DNA from: Lycorma delicatula
Lineage: Eukaryota > Arthropoda > Insecta > Hemiptera > Fulgoridae
Assembly (NCBI RefSeq): GCF_047948215.1
Contig: NC_134455.1
Coordinates: 302,578,147 to 302,642,146 of the forward strand
Direction: 5' to 3'
Length of the DNA: 64,000 nt
In this document: positions 35,600-47,267 of the stretch, in pieces
How positions within the stretch are numbered: the stretch's first letter is position 1
Layout of the letters: each line of letters opens with the position of its first letter
Notes under the pieces: generated by a model
Told to the model about the DNA's origin: nothing
Databases searched by the model: none
Seen by the model: the letters and a program-made list of their open reading frames with translations, nothing else
Program-made: the position numbers and the translations under genes

Positions 35600-36619
35600 A
35601 CACATACACCATTTTTTCGATGATCTATTGCTATTTTTTTCGGGAACAACATAATCTCGTCGCTAAAGAACTCCTTTGGTTTCTGGTCAAAAACTTGTGA
35701 TACGTGGTTCAACAGGCCTCTTTTGAAAATAACTTATCACCATTCAGGGAATTTTGCAAAAACCGAAACAAATGATAGACTGAGGGTGCCAGTTCCGAGC
35801 TCTAAGGTAGATGCATTAAAACCTTCCAGTCTGATTCTGTCAATTTCTGACGGGTCATTAAAGATTTATGCAGTCTGGTGTTGTTAGCGGATTATACGAC
35901 ACGTTTTCTACTGACCAGTTCAGGCCGTTTCTTTTGAATTGTAAGATGCATAGCCCTAATTTTCGACAGTACAAATCTGAACTTATTGTTCTGCCTGGTG
36001 GCAGCAGCACGTGATGCAGGATGTCCTTCCAATCCCACCAAACGCACAGCATAACCTTCCTGGGCTCGGTGTTGGCTTTGATAGAGACTGTGGGCTTCTC
36101 CTCGTTTCGACCACGATCTTTTTTGCACATTTTTGCCATAGATTACCCACTTTTCATCAATCGCGATCAACCGCTTCAGAAATGGTTCGATTTTATTACG
36201 TTTCAGAAGAGATTCGGAGATAGGAGTTCGATCGAGTAAATTTTTCCGAGTCAGATCATGTCCCACCCAAACATTGAGCTTCTTTTATAAGTGTTGCCAG
36301 CGTTCCCCAAATAGTTAAACACTGTTTGGTGATGGGTTTTTAGGTTAATGGCAATGTCATGACTACTTACATACCGGGTTTCTTCGATTTTTGCTATTAT
36401 ATCATTTACTTTTTCTCTGATGTGTCACCAACTACGAAGAGCAGCCTGACATCGAAATTTCCAGAACAAAAGCGACTGAATCATCTTTTGGCTGTTGCTC
36501 TTGTGAATGTATCTAACCCTTAAACAGAAAACGTTTCTTCACTGTCCTGCGCAGCATTTGCGCCTTTATCGAAGTAAAATTGTAAAAATGTAGCGTAGTT
36601 TTGCAGAATGTTCACTCAT
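35600..36619 (-). pseudogene. Mariner transposase pseudogene (SETMAR/Hsmar1-like subgroup)
   Basis: The probable start is the ATG at 36617-36619, opening with MSEHSAKLRYIF. The N-terminal part aligns with the mariner DNA-binding domain through FSRFCSGNFDV. After several stops and shifts come VGHDLTRKNLLDRTPISES and LLKRNKIEPFLKRLI. The first catalytic site is IAIDEKWV, with the aspartate kept. A frame change leads to KVMLCVWWDWKDILHHVLLP and GRTISSDLYCRKL, then back to RAMHLTIQKKRPELVSRKR. The second site reads ANNTRLHKSLMTRQK where HHDNARPHTS is expected, so that aspartate has become asparagine. The third region reads ELAPSVYHLF where SDYHLF is expected, so the third aspartate is valine. Two of three catalytic residues are lost, with multiple frameshifts. 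It is a different mariner subgroup from the one at 24793-25769. Confidence 0.93.
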
Positions 36620-36724
36620 CTTCACGGAACAACACATTACGTCTGAGTAAAAGAAGCTCTTTTGTACACATCTGCTAACATTTGACTGCCAGCTATCAAA
36701 TGAAGTTTGGCTTATCCCACTGCG

Positions 36725-36925
36725 ATTTATAAACCTTTTTTTTTCTTTTTTTTTTGTTAACCTCCGGGTCCACCGTTAGGTATTGCTTCAGAGGATGAGA
36801 TGAATGATTTTTAGCGTGTGTGAGACTGTGAAAATGCCATGCCTAACCGGGATTCGAACCTGGGATCTCCGGATGAAAGGCCGAGACGCTACCACTCGCC
36901 TACGGAGGCCGGCCATTTACAAACC
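36725..36925. repeat. 11-bp target-site duplication of the inserted SINE
   Basis: ATTTATAAACC at 36725-36735 and ATTTACAAACC at 36915-36925 differ at one base and exactly bracket the SINE, showing that it retroposed into the mariner's 5' untranslated region. Confidence 0.88.
36736..36914 (-). mobile_element. SINE family 2, full length, tRNA-like head
   Basis: The minus strand begins GGCCGGCCTCCGTAGGCGAG, with TAGGCGAGTGG at the A-box position. Then come GGCCTTTCATCCGGAGATCC and GGTTCGAATCC, an exact B-box consensus. The 3' part reads TCATCTCATCCTCTGAAGCA, GGTGGACCCGGAGGTTAAC and ends in an A-rich tail. Length 179 bases. The 3' portion resembles that of SINE family 1 although the tRNA-like heads differ. 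No acceptor stem is present, so it is not a tRNA gene. Confidence 0.92.
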
Positions 36926-36989
36926 CTGAGATTTCAGACCCTAATGTTATCTCTTGCGCAAAAGACTCAGAACTTTTAGAATCACTATT

Positions 36990-38030
36990 ATTATTAACTT
37001 TTAACCAATTGAAAAATAAAAAGGTAATGTTTTAAATAATGAGTGGAAGCTTCGTAAATGTTACACTCATCGTCTGAATTGTTTAACCTATATGAAATAA
37101 AATTACTTATTCCTAATCCACAGTAATTTATTTAAGTATTTGAATCTGAAAATAATCTGATAAACGTACTCTTTCTTTTGATCTTTTTGTTGAATTAATA
37201 CAAAATACTTTTTGTTGTAAGAATTAATGCAAAATGAGAATCTTAAAACCGGTCCGTTTGTCATTTAAAAGTGTATTGTAATTATTTCTCTATTATTGGA
37301 CTGTGCTTACTGGTTGTTTCTGTTTGTAATCTGTTTTACTTTTGTCAGTTAATATTACTGTTCGTGCTTCATTATAGTACTTTACGTGTCTTAGTTATGT
37401 TTATCAATAATAATTTATTTTGCGTAGGAAAGAATTATTATAGTTTTAAGTTCAAATACGTTCAGGATATTTTAAGGAAACGTTGGAGATATTCGCTGAA
37501 ATATTTTATAATGAGAATATCCCAGCAAAGTGTAGCGTAGAAAATTTTATTTAAAACAAAGCACACAACAGGGGCTGTTGCAAATTCAAAACCAATAGCT
37601 TCCGCTAAAGTTCCGAGGCCGTAGCCGATACTCAACAAAGAATTTCCACACCTCAGTGTGGAAATTTCTCCGAGAGCAATAATTTTCATTTGTCAGTCCC
37701 TGAGGTGAACAGAAGGAATATATCTCATATACAGATGAATATTACCTACACTTTTGAGCTTAATATACTGATATGAATCAGTACATTCCACTCAGTGAAT
37801 AAGACAAAGATAAACTTAACTCTCATTAAGAGTAAAAATACCTCCATAATATAATTTACTTAAGTAGCCGGCACGTGATACTAGTTTCGTATAATATTAA
37901 ATGAATTTTTAATATTTTTTTTGTTTTGTTTTTTAAATATCTATCTTTGTACATATATATTTGATATCGGACTTAATTTCTCTCGTATTTTAAGGAAAAA
38001 GATGTGATGGATGAAATAATAGGTGTAAAA
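36990..38030. other. Spacer around an unrecognised open frame
   Basis: Apart from the weak exon candidate at 37462-37689, nothing was recognised. Confidence 0.4.
37462..37689 (-). other. Unrecognised 75-codon open frame
   Basis: The frame starts MKIIALGEISTLRCGNSLLS, continues with a glycine/alanine-rich, hydrophobic stretch (GYGLGTLAEAIGFEF) and ends with FLKIS. Its first 45 codons are GC-richer than the surroundings. Twelve bases upstream of the ATG is TTCTGTTCACCTCAG, a plausible splice acceptor on the minus strand. A perfect 11-bp hairpin (37641-37666, AATTTCCACAC and its complement) lies within it. I recognise no family. A hydrophobic membrane segment is possible. It could be a genuine exon, a transposon remnant or chance. 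Confidence 0.22.
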
Positions 38031-38034
38031 TGTC

Positions 38035-38110
38035 AGTTCCTGCAAAGAATCAAACCCGAGATCAGCTGATCTAGAAGTCAGAATGTTAATCAAATACCAA
38101 GTAATTGATT
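38035..38110 (-). mobile_element. Possible decayed SINE head
   Basis: The minus strand has GACTTCTAGATCAGCTGATC then GGGTTTGATTC, resembling the region around the B box of SINE family 1 (AAATCAGCTGATTTCGAAG and GGTTCAAATC). Only about 70 bases are recognisable. Confidence 0.35.
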
Positions 38111-41100
38111 AATGGAGTAATACATAATTGATACTCCAAAAACGTTAAAAATTATTTTAGGTCATTATTTGGCCTTCCTTCAGTATTAAAAAAATATATA
38201 TTTATTCTTTTCCCTTAAATTGTAATTGTATAAAGTATTTTTTATACCAGATTTTATTTAATGTTTTTTATCCTTATTTAATTTTTGGAAAATAGTGAGT
38301 TATATGTATGTAAATTTGGGGAGGAACGGGTGAATGTGAATGTGTTTGTTACTTTCTATATATCTGGGTGTTCTGAGTAGGGTGAAATCGACAGTGAAAG
38401 TGAATGAGAGTTGTTACTCATTGATGTTCAATAATCGACTACTTATTCAGCAATTGACATCATTGGAAAAAATCTGATGATTGGATTATTCTACTTTTGA
38501 ATTTCTGGTCCATTGATTTTAATTTATTTTTATCTACGTTACTACCCTTTAGCGACGTATTGTCATGCCATTTATATTCCTTAGAGGATGAAAGGTCAGT
38601 ATACTGACCTGTAATGTGACATTTTACTTTTGAATCCTTTGAGTAATTTAATAATTATTCTCTGTTGAATAGAATAGTCTATCATTTACCATTATAAGCT
38701 TTCTTTTTTTTAATAATTGTATAAAAACAATCTTTATAAAATATTTTGTTCATCACACTAACTAACATTACTTATTTATTGATTCTTTTTATATAAATAA
38801 ATATTCTACTAACACTCTGTATACAGTTGAATTCGTTATCTTTAGATATTTGCGTCATAACTATATAGATGAGTTTTAAGACTAATACCTCAGTTTAAAA
38901 AAAATAATAAAAAAACGTTAGTGATAGTATTTATGGTTCCAGATCACTTTCCTGCTATTTCGTAATATTTATATCACTACTGAATTTATAATCTATTATT
39001 GAATTTTTTTTCTCATAAAAAAACTTAAAGAAATGTTATTACTTTTACTCTCTTTGTACTCTAATTTACATATTCTAAATTACAACTAAAATGGATCAAT
39101 TTAACATTATTTTACGTGATTCCTGCACAATTTGGACACATTTAAACCGGATGTTTTTAAAATAATAGTTACACCATCGCAAAATTTTATTTTTAAAAAT
39201 AAAAAAACAATTGCAAAACATTACTCTATTTTTCATTGTTTTTCTCTACTCGACTACTTGATGAGAGAGGTATTGATAAGACTGGGAAGATTGAGTTTTA
39301 GCCTTTAGTCCAGAGGGGTATCACTTATCCTTCTGCGCAACAAGTATAAAAATTACAAGACAGCCTGTGCCTTGCTCTAGGTCAAAACATAAGTAAAAGG
39401 TAAATCGACAGTACTTTTCATTCTAGCAACACAAAAGACGCATCATCTGGATATTTACATTACATATAGATCTTGATACAGAAGGAAATCAGACTTTTAT
39501 CAGTGGCGAGCTAATCCGGAGAGTACCATGGTATTCAGCTAAGTTTAATTTTGGTACGATCATCCACCCCAGCTGAGCTACCACGCCGAGTTACCATTTG
39601 ATGAAGAATCATTAAATCCGACAGTCGCCGGTCACAAGTCTCTGTTCCAGCTTGCATAAACGAGTCTGATAGAAAAGACTCCCTCCGGTATTGAAAGTGA
39701 AACCTTTCTGCCTGCTTCTAGTAATAACGTCCACTATTAGCTCAGTGAAGCAAATCATGAATAGGCTGACATAATAAAAATTTAAACATTATTCACTATC
39801 TAATAGACCGAGCTGAGAACATTATTATATAGAGGAAATCCTGCTAAAATAACGAGTATATCTGATTAGAGGTATTACTATTGTATTTTATAATTTAATA
39901 GCAGGTAAAGGTTTACCCACAACAAATAAGTGATAATATATAACGATTAAACTTATTACGTTCATTTTATGTAGGCCTAAATACTGAAATCTATGAAAAG
40001 GAAATAATTTACTGATAAAATTGAAAATTTTGTATCATTCAAAGATACTACGCCTTTACTTTGAAAGTAATCGTGGGATCCATTGAAGATACAGTAGTTT
40101 AATTTTTAATATTAATTTTTATATAAAAACACAAACACAGGGTCTAAAATTAGAAGGAAAAAAGTGCAATAATTTTACGTTTTATTTCTAAATATACGTT
40201 CGGTCTTTTTTTCACTGAATCACCAATAAAAATAAATTTTTGACTATACAGTTTATATGTATATAAAACTCAAAAATTCTTATACAAAATTTGAACCTAC
40301 AAAATAAGTGATAGGGAAAATTAATTAAATGATAGGGCAAAGTTTTGATATACAAATCAAATAGATATACGAGTAACAAAAAGCAAACTTCTCTATATGA
40401 CCAACCTTTTCAAAAGAAATAACATTTTAACCAATACTACATTAAATAATTTGAATAGGTCTATTGAAATTGCTGCAGCAATGAAATGCTGCACTAGTGA
40501 GAAAGGGAGTAGTGAATGTAAGGTGTCCATGAAAATTCGATGAAGATTGGTTGAGTCGTTCTTGAGTTACGTTTAATTTAAAGTCGACAACAAACATAAC
40601 CTCAATTTGAGATTACGTTGAATGTATATTTTTCATACACGCTTATGCAGTGAGTCACAGTGGTGAGTGAGTTGAAACTTGATGCTCGTGTGTAGGGTCT
40701 ATTCGTTAATCTAACTTATGTAGAGTGCGTTATACTCTGAAAATCAGTGTGTTTCTGACTGCGAAATAGTGAGGGCGTCGGAAACTAAAAGATGGTCTTC
40801 TTGTGCAGAACCGCGCAAGACTTTTCTTTAAAATTAATATTATGTAATTATACTTAACATCTAACTCTTGCGTTTAGTAATACGTGCAACTATTCAATTT
40901 TATAGATCCAATTTTCATAAGATACGAATATATACTTAAAAATATAAACTATATACTATTTCATCTTCAATAGCTAGTCAACTAAGTGCAAGTATAATTT
41001 TACGTCTAAGTAAGCTAAACCTGCAACTTTTGCTCGCGAAGTAGATTGTCTCCTCTCTAAGAATACTTGAGTTTTTTCTGTTTGGGTAAATCAGTCAGAA

Positions 41101-42240
41101 ACACTAAGTAAACAGAAAGCTATATTAAAAGCTTTACGTATAAAAGATTTGAATGGATAAAATTTCTTTGCAAGTGTGATAATCGCTTACGGCTTATTCA
41201 TAGACAAGGATTTAATGCGCGATTGTCCACGTTTATATAGCTGTAGATAAAATTTACTATAGAATTCTACTTTATTCTTAAAGTCACTTTATTCTCTACC
41301 ATTTTTTTTCATAAAATCTTTTATACGTTTCGTAGTTTTACTTGCCTTTTAAACTAAATATTATAAAGTAAATCAGTAATTCATTCTATATCTTCAACCC
41401 TTTTTTCACTGTATACTCCAATCAAACATACATTTAGATATATTTTTTTTTAGGATGTAAACTTTATAAAATTCCGTAGAAACAGTTAGTTATTCGAAAC
41501 AACATGAAATACGTCTAAGTAGTTTGCAAGCTTTTAAAATACATTCTGACAGACAGATACGCAAACTTATACAGCAGAATGCATAACCGACACATATTTA
41601 GTGTCTATAAATAAACTTTCTTCAGGTATTGAAAAAAGTAAACTGTAATCGATCGAATTGTTCGCTGTTAAATTTTTCAATTATTTAAAAAAATTAAATT
41701 ATATTTAAAATTTGTATTATTTTTTAATTATTTTTTTTTTTTTTTTATAAAATAAAATATTTAAGCTAAGTTTTTATAAATTTTTGTAAAAATAAACATA
41801 TTTATATGTAGCTGGTCAGGGCTAGCTTCATTCGCCCTTCTCGTCAAGCTAGATATCGACAAATAACAATTATTCTCCAACGTTTCCCTCGTACGTCATG
41901 TAAAAGTTTTGATACGCTCCTGCTGCAAACGAAGCGACAGCTCGGGTTTGGGCGTAGTTGCTCTCTGTGAGCAGCTAACCGAGAATCTCGCACTTCGGCT
42001 GTTTCAGAGGACCGAGATACCCTAATTCTTTTAGCAACCTTTGAATAATAAAAAAGGTTATGTCTCTTTCTTGAAATAATATATTTTTTTAAGCATTAAC
42101 AATCCAATATCCACAGCCAAAATAAACAATCAGAACCCATATAAGTTTTCTAAATGTGCTCATTTAAGCTAATTACAATAATAATACTAATTATTAATAA
42201 CATAAAATTATAAAATATTAAATATCTTTAATATCTTAAC
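38111..42240. other. AT-rich spacer with unassigned GC-richer patches
   Basis: Patches at 39240-39780, 40480-40830 and 41800-42030 have more balanced composition. The middle one contains AAATTCGATGAAGATTGGTT and GAGTCGTTCTTGAGTTACG, of the sort found at ends of insect non-autonomous elements. None gives a coding frame, an identifiable RNA gene or a clear repeat pair in the window. Confidence 0.4.
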
Positions 42241-42400
42241 CCGCATTAGGAATATCGTGATAATTTTAACTGGGGATAATGAACAGGCCTTTTAAGATAT
42301 AAATCTGCGAAGTTTTATTAAAATCTGTCCAGTTTTTGCGTGATGTTTGCACAGAAAAGACCCTTGTTATCATTTTATTATATGTATAGAGTAGTTTTAT
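42241..42400 (+). repeat. Possible end of a non-autonomous element
   Basis: TTATTAAAATCTGTCCAGTT, a TTTTGCGTGA stretch and a TATATGTATAGAG ending resemble the terminal segments of widespread insect elements and the phrase near 33410 (TCAGTCCAGTAGTTTTTTAG). Identification is weak. Confidence 0.3.
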
Positions 42401-44088
42401 TTAACAGCCATGATATAACAATTGGTGCTTGGATTCACCATTATGCTGCATTCAGCTAATCCAGTCTTCTGCATCTTTCTTCTCCGACTCCATTTTCCAT
42501 ATAATCTCAGCGCTTGATCCCACTATTCTGTTCTGGATCTTTTTCAAGCCCTTTCTCTATCTATTTTCCTTACATTGTTTTATAGGATCCACCCTTATTT
42601 GTCAATAATTACTACTCCCTTAGCATCTGGATCTTTGTACAATTATTGCTTTACATCTTTGTTAATTTATTGGTTTTGTTTTTCTATCCTTTCTTTCTTA
42701 AAAAAAATGGTTTAGAATTTTTTTGAACAGCCAACCCTTGAAGCTAATAATTTTCTTTCCTAGCTCCTAAATTAAAATCTACTTTTTTACTTCTTATAAT
42801 AGTACAGTATTTTTAAATTTATGAATATTAATTTTAATAAATCAGAAGAATTTTAATAAAACTTTCTTTTAAAACCATATTCGGCGGAAAGTATTGAACC
42901 ACAAACAGCTCACGAAATAAAGAGTAAAAATAATCACAGTGAATCGAATGTTAAAAAAATAAACCACATTTCAAAGACGAAATCTAGAAAGAAAATCCTA
43001 ACTTATGGATGAAAATTAAAAAGAATAAACTTTAAACGAAGAAGAAGGGTTGCTATTCAGTAACAAAGACACAATAGAACGAGCTAGATTAATAAAGTTT
43101 GAAACAAGAATTTAGGCATTTTTTGAGATTAATTTTGTTTTCAAAAAACACACCAACTGTAAGAAAATGTATGTGACTCTCATTTATAAATATAATATTT
43201 TTTTTTAATTATGTCTTTAGAAATTTATTTTTTTAATCAATGAAGTAATTTTGCCTGGGGAAAAATGTAAATGAAAATATTTCGCAAATCTAAGCTTAGA
43301 CTAGTACCGCAGTAAACAACTATTACTGGATTGTGGATGAATCATATTTTAGTTACAAATATTATTACGTTTTTCGCATCATTGCGGAAGATGTAAGATG
43401 CCATAAATGATTGCGTGCGCCTTGTCATTAAAAAATAATTTTTTAATGTAATAGCTACTACCAGAAAATTGGCCGTTAATTGGAATTCTATGGATACATT
43501 TCATCTAAAATAGACTACTAAAATGAGAAAAGATTTTTTATTAAGCAGTTAATAACGCATACTTTTAGATTTTTCTTTCGTTTCTCATACAAATTAAAGC
43601 GAATACCATTAAAAAGCAGTAAAAAATAGTTTATTTTTTTAAGAAAAATTCAATAATGAGAAATAAAAATGAGTAACTTAAAAAGAATGAGGGGATAAAT
43701 AAAATTATACTTGATTTTTTTAAGGTTACTACGAAGCGATATAGTAAGTTTTAAAGGCGTCGAAAAATAGATAATGCCACTAGTAAAATGTACTTCACTA
43801 AAGTACTGGGACAACAATAACTAATTAGGAGCGAACATTGTTCCAAGATAAATTGCAGTAGCTTAATTATTTTTTTTTAATATGATTATTAGTGGAGCTT
43901 TCGGTGAATTTATAATTTTTTATTTAAGTAATTAAAAAGAAAAAAAACAATAATTTTTGATCTGAAAAAACTTGTACCACGCATAATTTTCATGCTTCTT
44001 TCAAATGTAATTTGTAACTTCCTTTTTATTATTATCATTAAGCGATAACAAGGAGAAATAAATAACAGATTTTATGGAAATTGTATGT
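42401..44088. other. Spacer, nothing recognised
   Basis: A GC-richer stretch at 42415-42610 could be an old retroelement piece on the minus strand, but no diagnostic motif was found. The rest is AT-rich. Confidence 0.4.
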
Positions 44089-44405
44089 AAAATAAAAATA
44101 AGTAAACGGGGATTAGTCTAGTAGTAAACTCGTCGTCGTAAATTCGCTGATTTTGAAGTCGAAGTTCTTAGGTTTAAATCATAATAAAGGCAGTTGTCTT
44201 TATTCGAATTTGAATTATAGATCGAGAATAACGGTGTTCTTTGTTGGTTGGATTTTAATTAACCACACGTCTCAGGAATGGTCGGCCTGAGTTCTTCAAG
44301 AGTACACATTTACCGGTAGTTAAATTACACTGATAAATCGCTAATGATTGTAATTGTTGATGCGACCATAAATAAAACTATTAAAAAAATAAAATAAAAA
44401 TAAGT
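44089..44405. repeat. 15-bp target-site duplication flanking a SINE
   Basis: AAAATAAAAATAAGT occurs at 44089-44103 and 44391-44405, bracketing the SINE exactly. The A-rich composition slightly weakens the call because it merges with the SINE's A-rich tail, but the terminal AAGT is specific. Confidence 0.85.
44104..44390 (+). mobile_element. SINE with family 1 head and tail type 2
   Basis: The 5' two-thirds matches SINE family 1: GGGATTAGTCTAGTAGTAAA (A box region), CGCTGATTTTGAAGTCGAAG, TTAGGTTTAAATC (B-box position), GATTTTAATTAACCACACG and CTCAGGAATGGTCGGCCTGA. The 3' end does not carry the TCATCCTCTGAAG tail of the other copies. It has instead ATCGCTAATGATTGTAATTG then TTGATGCGACCATAAATAAA, which aligns with the tail of the remnant at 34140-34290. 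Length 287 bases, flanked by a perfect 15-bp duplication, so the composite retroposed as one unit. Confidence 0.85.
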
Positions 44406-47265
44406 CATATTCTATTAGAAATATAGTTACAGATAAAAATACGACAAAGACATCACAAAAAAAAATTGAAATTATAATTTTCTTTCCCTATTAGTCCTGC
44501 TACAAAATCAGTACTTAAAATCTAACTGGTTATTTGAAAGGAAAATTATTAGGATATTCTATTTTTTTTTTTTTAAATCAGCAGTTATTAATTTAAATAT
44601 GACGTAAAAATCTTAATGACTAATACAGATACACATTATTTCTTTGTTCATTCTCATGGAATCAATATTAAGGCATAACGAGTAAAAAAGAAAAGAAAAA
44701 ACCAAGTACTATAAGTAGCGTGGTACACAAATTTAAATAGTGGAAACCTAATTTTTCTATAAGAAAAGTATGAATATACGATAGGGTGAATAATATTATA
44801 CGATTTTACTAAGCATGATCTTTGAGTTAAGTGTGGAAATAAAGGAGTATGTATAAAAAATGTAACATTAATTTATTCGTTTGTTTATAGCTTAATAAAA
44901 ACTGGGTCATGGAAAGAATGAATTTTCAGTTTATGATATCTTAATCTTTTACATGAATCATATATAAAACTACAATAATTTTAGTAAGAGTTAAAGAAAT
45001 TATTAAAACAATTATTTTTATATATTTCCTCTTCTACAGTTAATAAAAAATGTTATGTTAGTTTTGTTTATTTATAGTCTACCTAATATTGATAATGAAT
45101 GTGGATTAAAATTGTACGATTACAATTTCTGTTACGTTATATTTCTATATATTTTTTTATTGAACGTTTAGCGAATATAGGTTTAAATTTTAATGCCTTA
45201 ATAGATTTAAGATATATAGTTTAAAAAAAAAGTCGCAAAGGTGCTCTTATCTAACTTGTTTAAGCAAAAAGATATTTAAACAAAGGAGCTATTTTTACAA
45301 CCGCTTGACTTATAAGTACCCCTATATGTCGCTTATCCTTTAGTCAATCGAGCTCTTTTATAGGTAACCATTTATATTTTCTTTATTTTACTAGCAGATG
45401 TGTGAGCGCTGACACATACATGTTGACGGAGATTAACAGAGAATGTATTTGAAAATGTTACATTTTGTAATACAATGTAGTAACATAGATATGATTATTA
45501 TTCAAATATATGTTGTATTTATTCAGTTCCTTACTGAATTATTTCCATTTTAAAATGTTTTTACGGAGTAACATGTATTCAAAACTTATTAAAGGTGCTC
45601 TTAAATAAAATCTTAAACAAAAGCAAAATCACTTTAACCTATAATCTAAGTAGATCAACTGGAATATTGTATTAGTATTACTAATAAATTAGGAGAAATT
45701 ATTTTTAAATGTGCTTATATACAAATTATTTTTAACACATATTTTCGTCAACATATTAAAAATAATAAATAGATTTAAATTAAATATATTAAACGATATT
45801 TTAAACTAATAATATGCATAGAACTATGTAATAAAAGTGAAATGCTAATTCATGTGAGGAAAACATGGAAAATTAGTATTACCTGGAGCTGGAACATGGG
45901 TTGGTGGTTCCGAGCCGACCTAAGGTCGGGCTTGTACTGAATCCCGCGCCAGCGCAACGTCCCGCTCTATGGTCGATACTCTCGCCCGCATCCCCCGACC
46001 CGATTAAAATGACATTAACAACCCCCAACACCTATTTTTTTTCACCGGCCACAAAGTAAAACGAAACAATCAAAGTCAGAACTTCTTCTTTTGATGCTAT
46101 TGCCAACTCACCTGATCATCAACCTTACCAAGGCCAAACAGTAATCCGATGGAAAACAATATCAGAAAGTAATAACAACGATTAGGACATTTATTTTGTT
46201 CCTAGGTAGATTATTTTATTTATAGATGGATAAAGAAATACAGTTACAATAAGCATGAAAACAGCCTAATCAAGTGTAAGTACATTAATTGTAATTGCAT
46301 GATTTCTTTGTAAAATTTATTTAAAATTAACTTTTAATATTTCACTACAAACCAAATTATGGTGTGCTTGTTTAACAATCTTCTATTTTAGGAATTTGGT
46401 AAAACATCAACAGCTACTTTCATCAACTGATTTATATAAAAATATCAGTGTATGTTGTGCGTGTGCAAGCTTGCGTGTAAAATATGGTACTTTAGGTAAT
46501 GATAATTATCTGGTTTTCTACACAATACCTTTCATTGAATAACAGCTTTTTAAGGTTGGATTTTTTATTTGAGTGTTCTAAAAAGATTAAAAAAATTTCA
46601 TTACGCTTGACCTTCCGTTTAAGTTAATTTCTGTAAACAGTAATTTGACGTACTTCTTCTACATGCCTCTATTCTACGATGCTGTTTCAGCCTCTTCTTC
46701 TGTAATTCTTTGTCTTTACTCCCTTTCTTTTTACAAATAAATTTTGTCCCAAAAATCTTGAAAAATTTCTAATTCTTACCAGTCCTACGTGCTTTATTAT
46801 ATAGTCCGCCCAACCCTTTCTTTTTATAAGATTTTAACACAAAATTTTTAATTCATAATTTAGTTTTTAATGCCATAACCGAACGGTTTTTAATAATTAA
46901 TATAAAATACATATCACCACCAAAAATGGCATATATATTTTGAATTACAAGTATTCTATTCCAGTCCTACTAAGAAAGTAAAGTGTGAAGCAGTTTCGCT
47001 AACTTTATAAACCGAACAAAATATACCGATTCACAATTATCATTCCGAATCCACTGTACTGAAGAAGATATTGAAATCTATAAGTGGTACCGTCATTCCA
47101 TTTGTATCAGAAAAATCTTTTATAAGCATCAGTAGTCAGTGAAAACAAGTTTTAATAATTTTTCTTTATCATTGTTACAAAATATAAATTATACTTTATA
47201 CATAGGTAAAAAAGATATGAGGACACTTAATAAAATTAGCTTTATTTACTGTAAAATTCTTAAGC
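44406..47265. other. AT-rich spacer with a GC-rich island
   Basis: A compact GC-rich island at about 45880-46070 includes CCGACCTAAGGTCGG, a 15-base palindrome, and a CCCGCATCCCCCGACCCG stretch. It has no coding frame and no match elsewhere in the window. Nothing else was recognised. Confidence 0.4.
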
Positions 47266-47267
47266 CT

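Larger units (their letters stand above)
35510..36985 (-). mobile_element. Full-length inactive mariner, interrupted by a SINE
   Basis: The left terminal repeat TCAGGTTGTCTAAAAAGTAC (35510) and the right end CAGAACTTTTAGAATCAC (36968-36985) are imperfect inverted copies, each flanked by TA (35508-35509 and 36986-36987), the usual mariner target. The span is 1476 bases. Removing the SINE and one copy of its target duplication leaves about 1286, the normal mariner length. The transposase remnant occupies most of it, and the SINE sits between the right end and the start codon. The TA and terminal repeats are direct observations; their assignment to one element is inference strengthened by the length arithmetic. 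Confidence 0.88.

Noticed and set aside
36011..36239. Two overlapping plus-strand open frames of about 70 codons
   Set aside because: Both are antisense shadows of the mariner transposase remnant read on the minus strand.
36840..36905. Possible tRNA gene in SINE family 2
   Set aside because: The A- and B-box-like sequences are good, but there is no paired acceptor stem, and the sequence continues into a SINE tail with A-rich end and target duplications.
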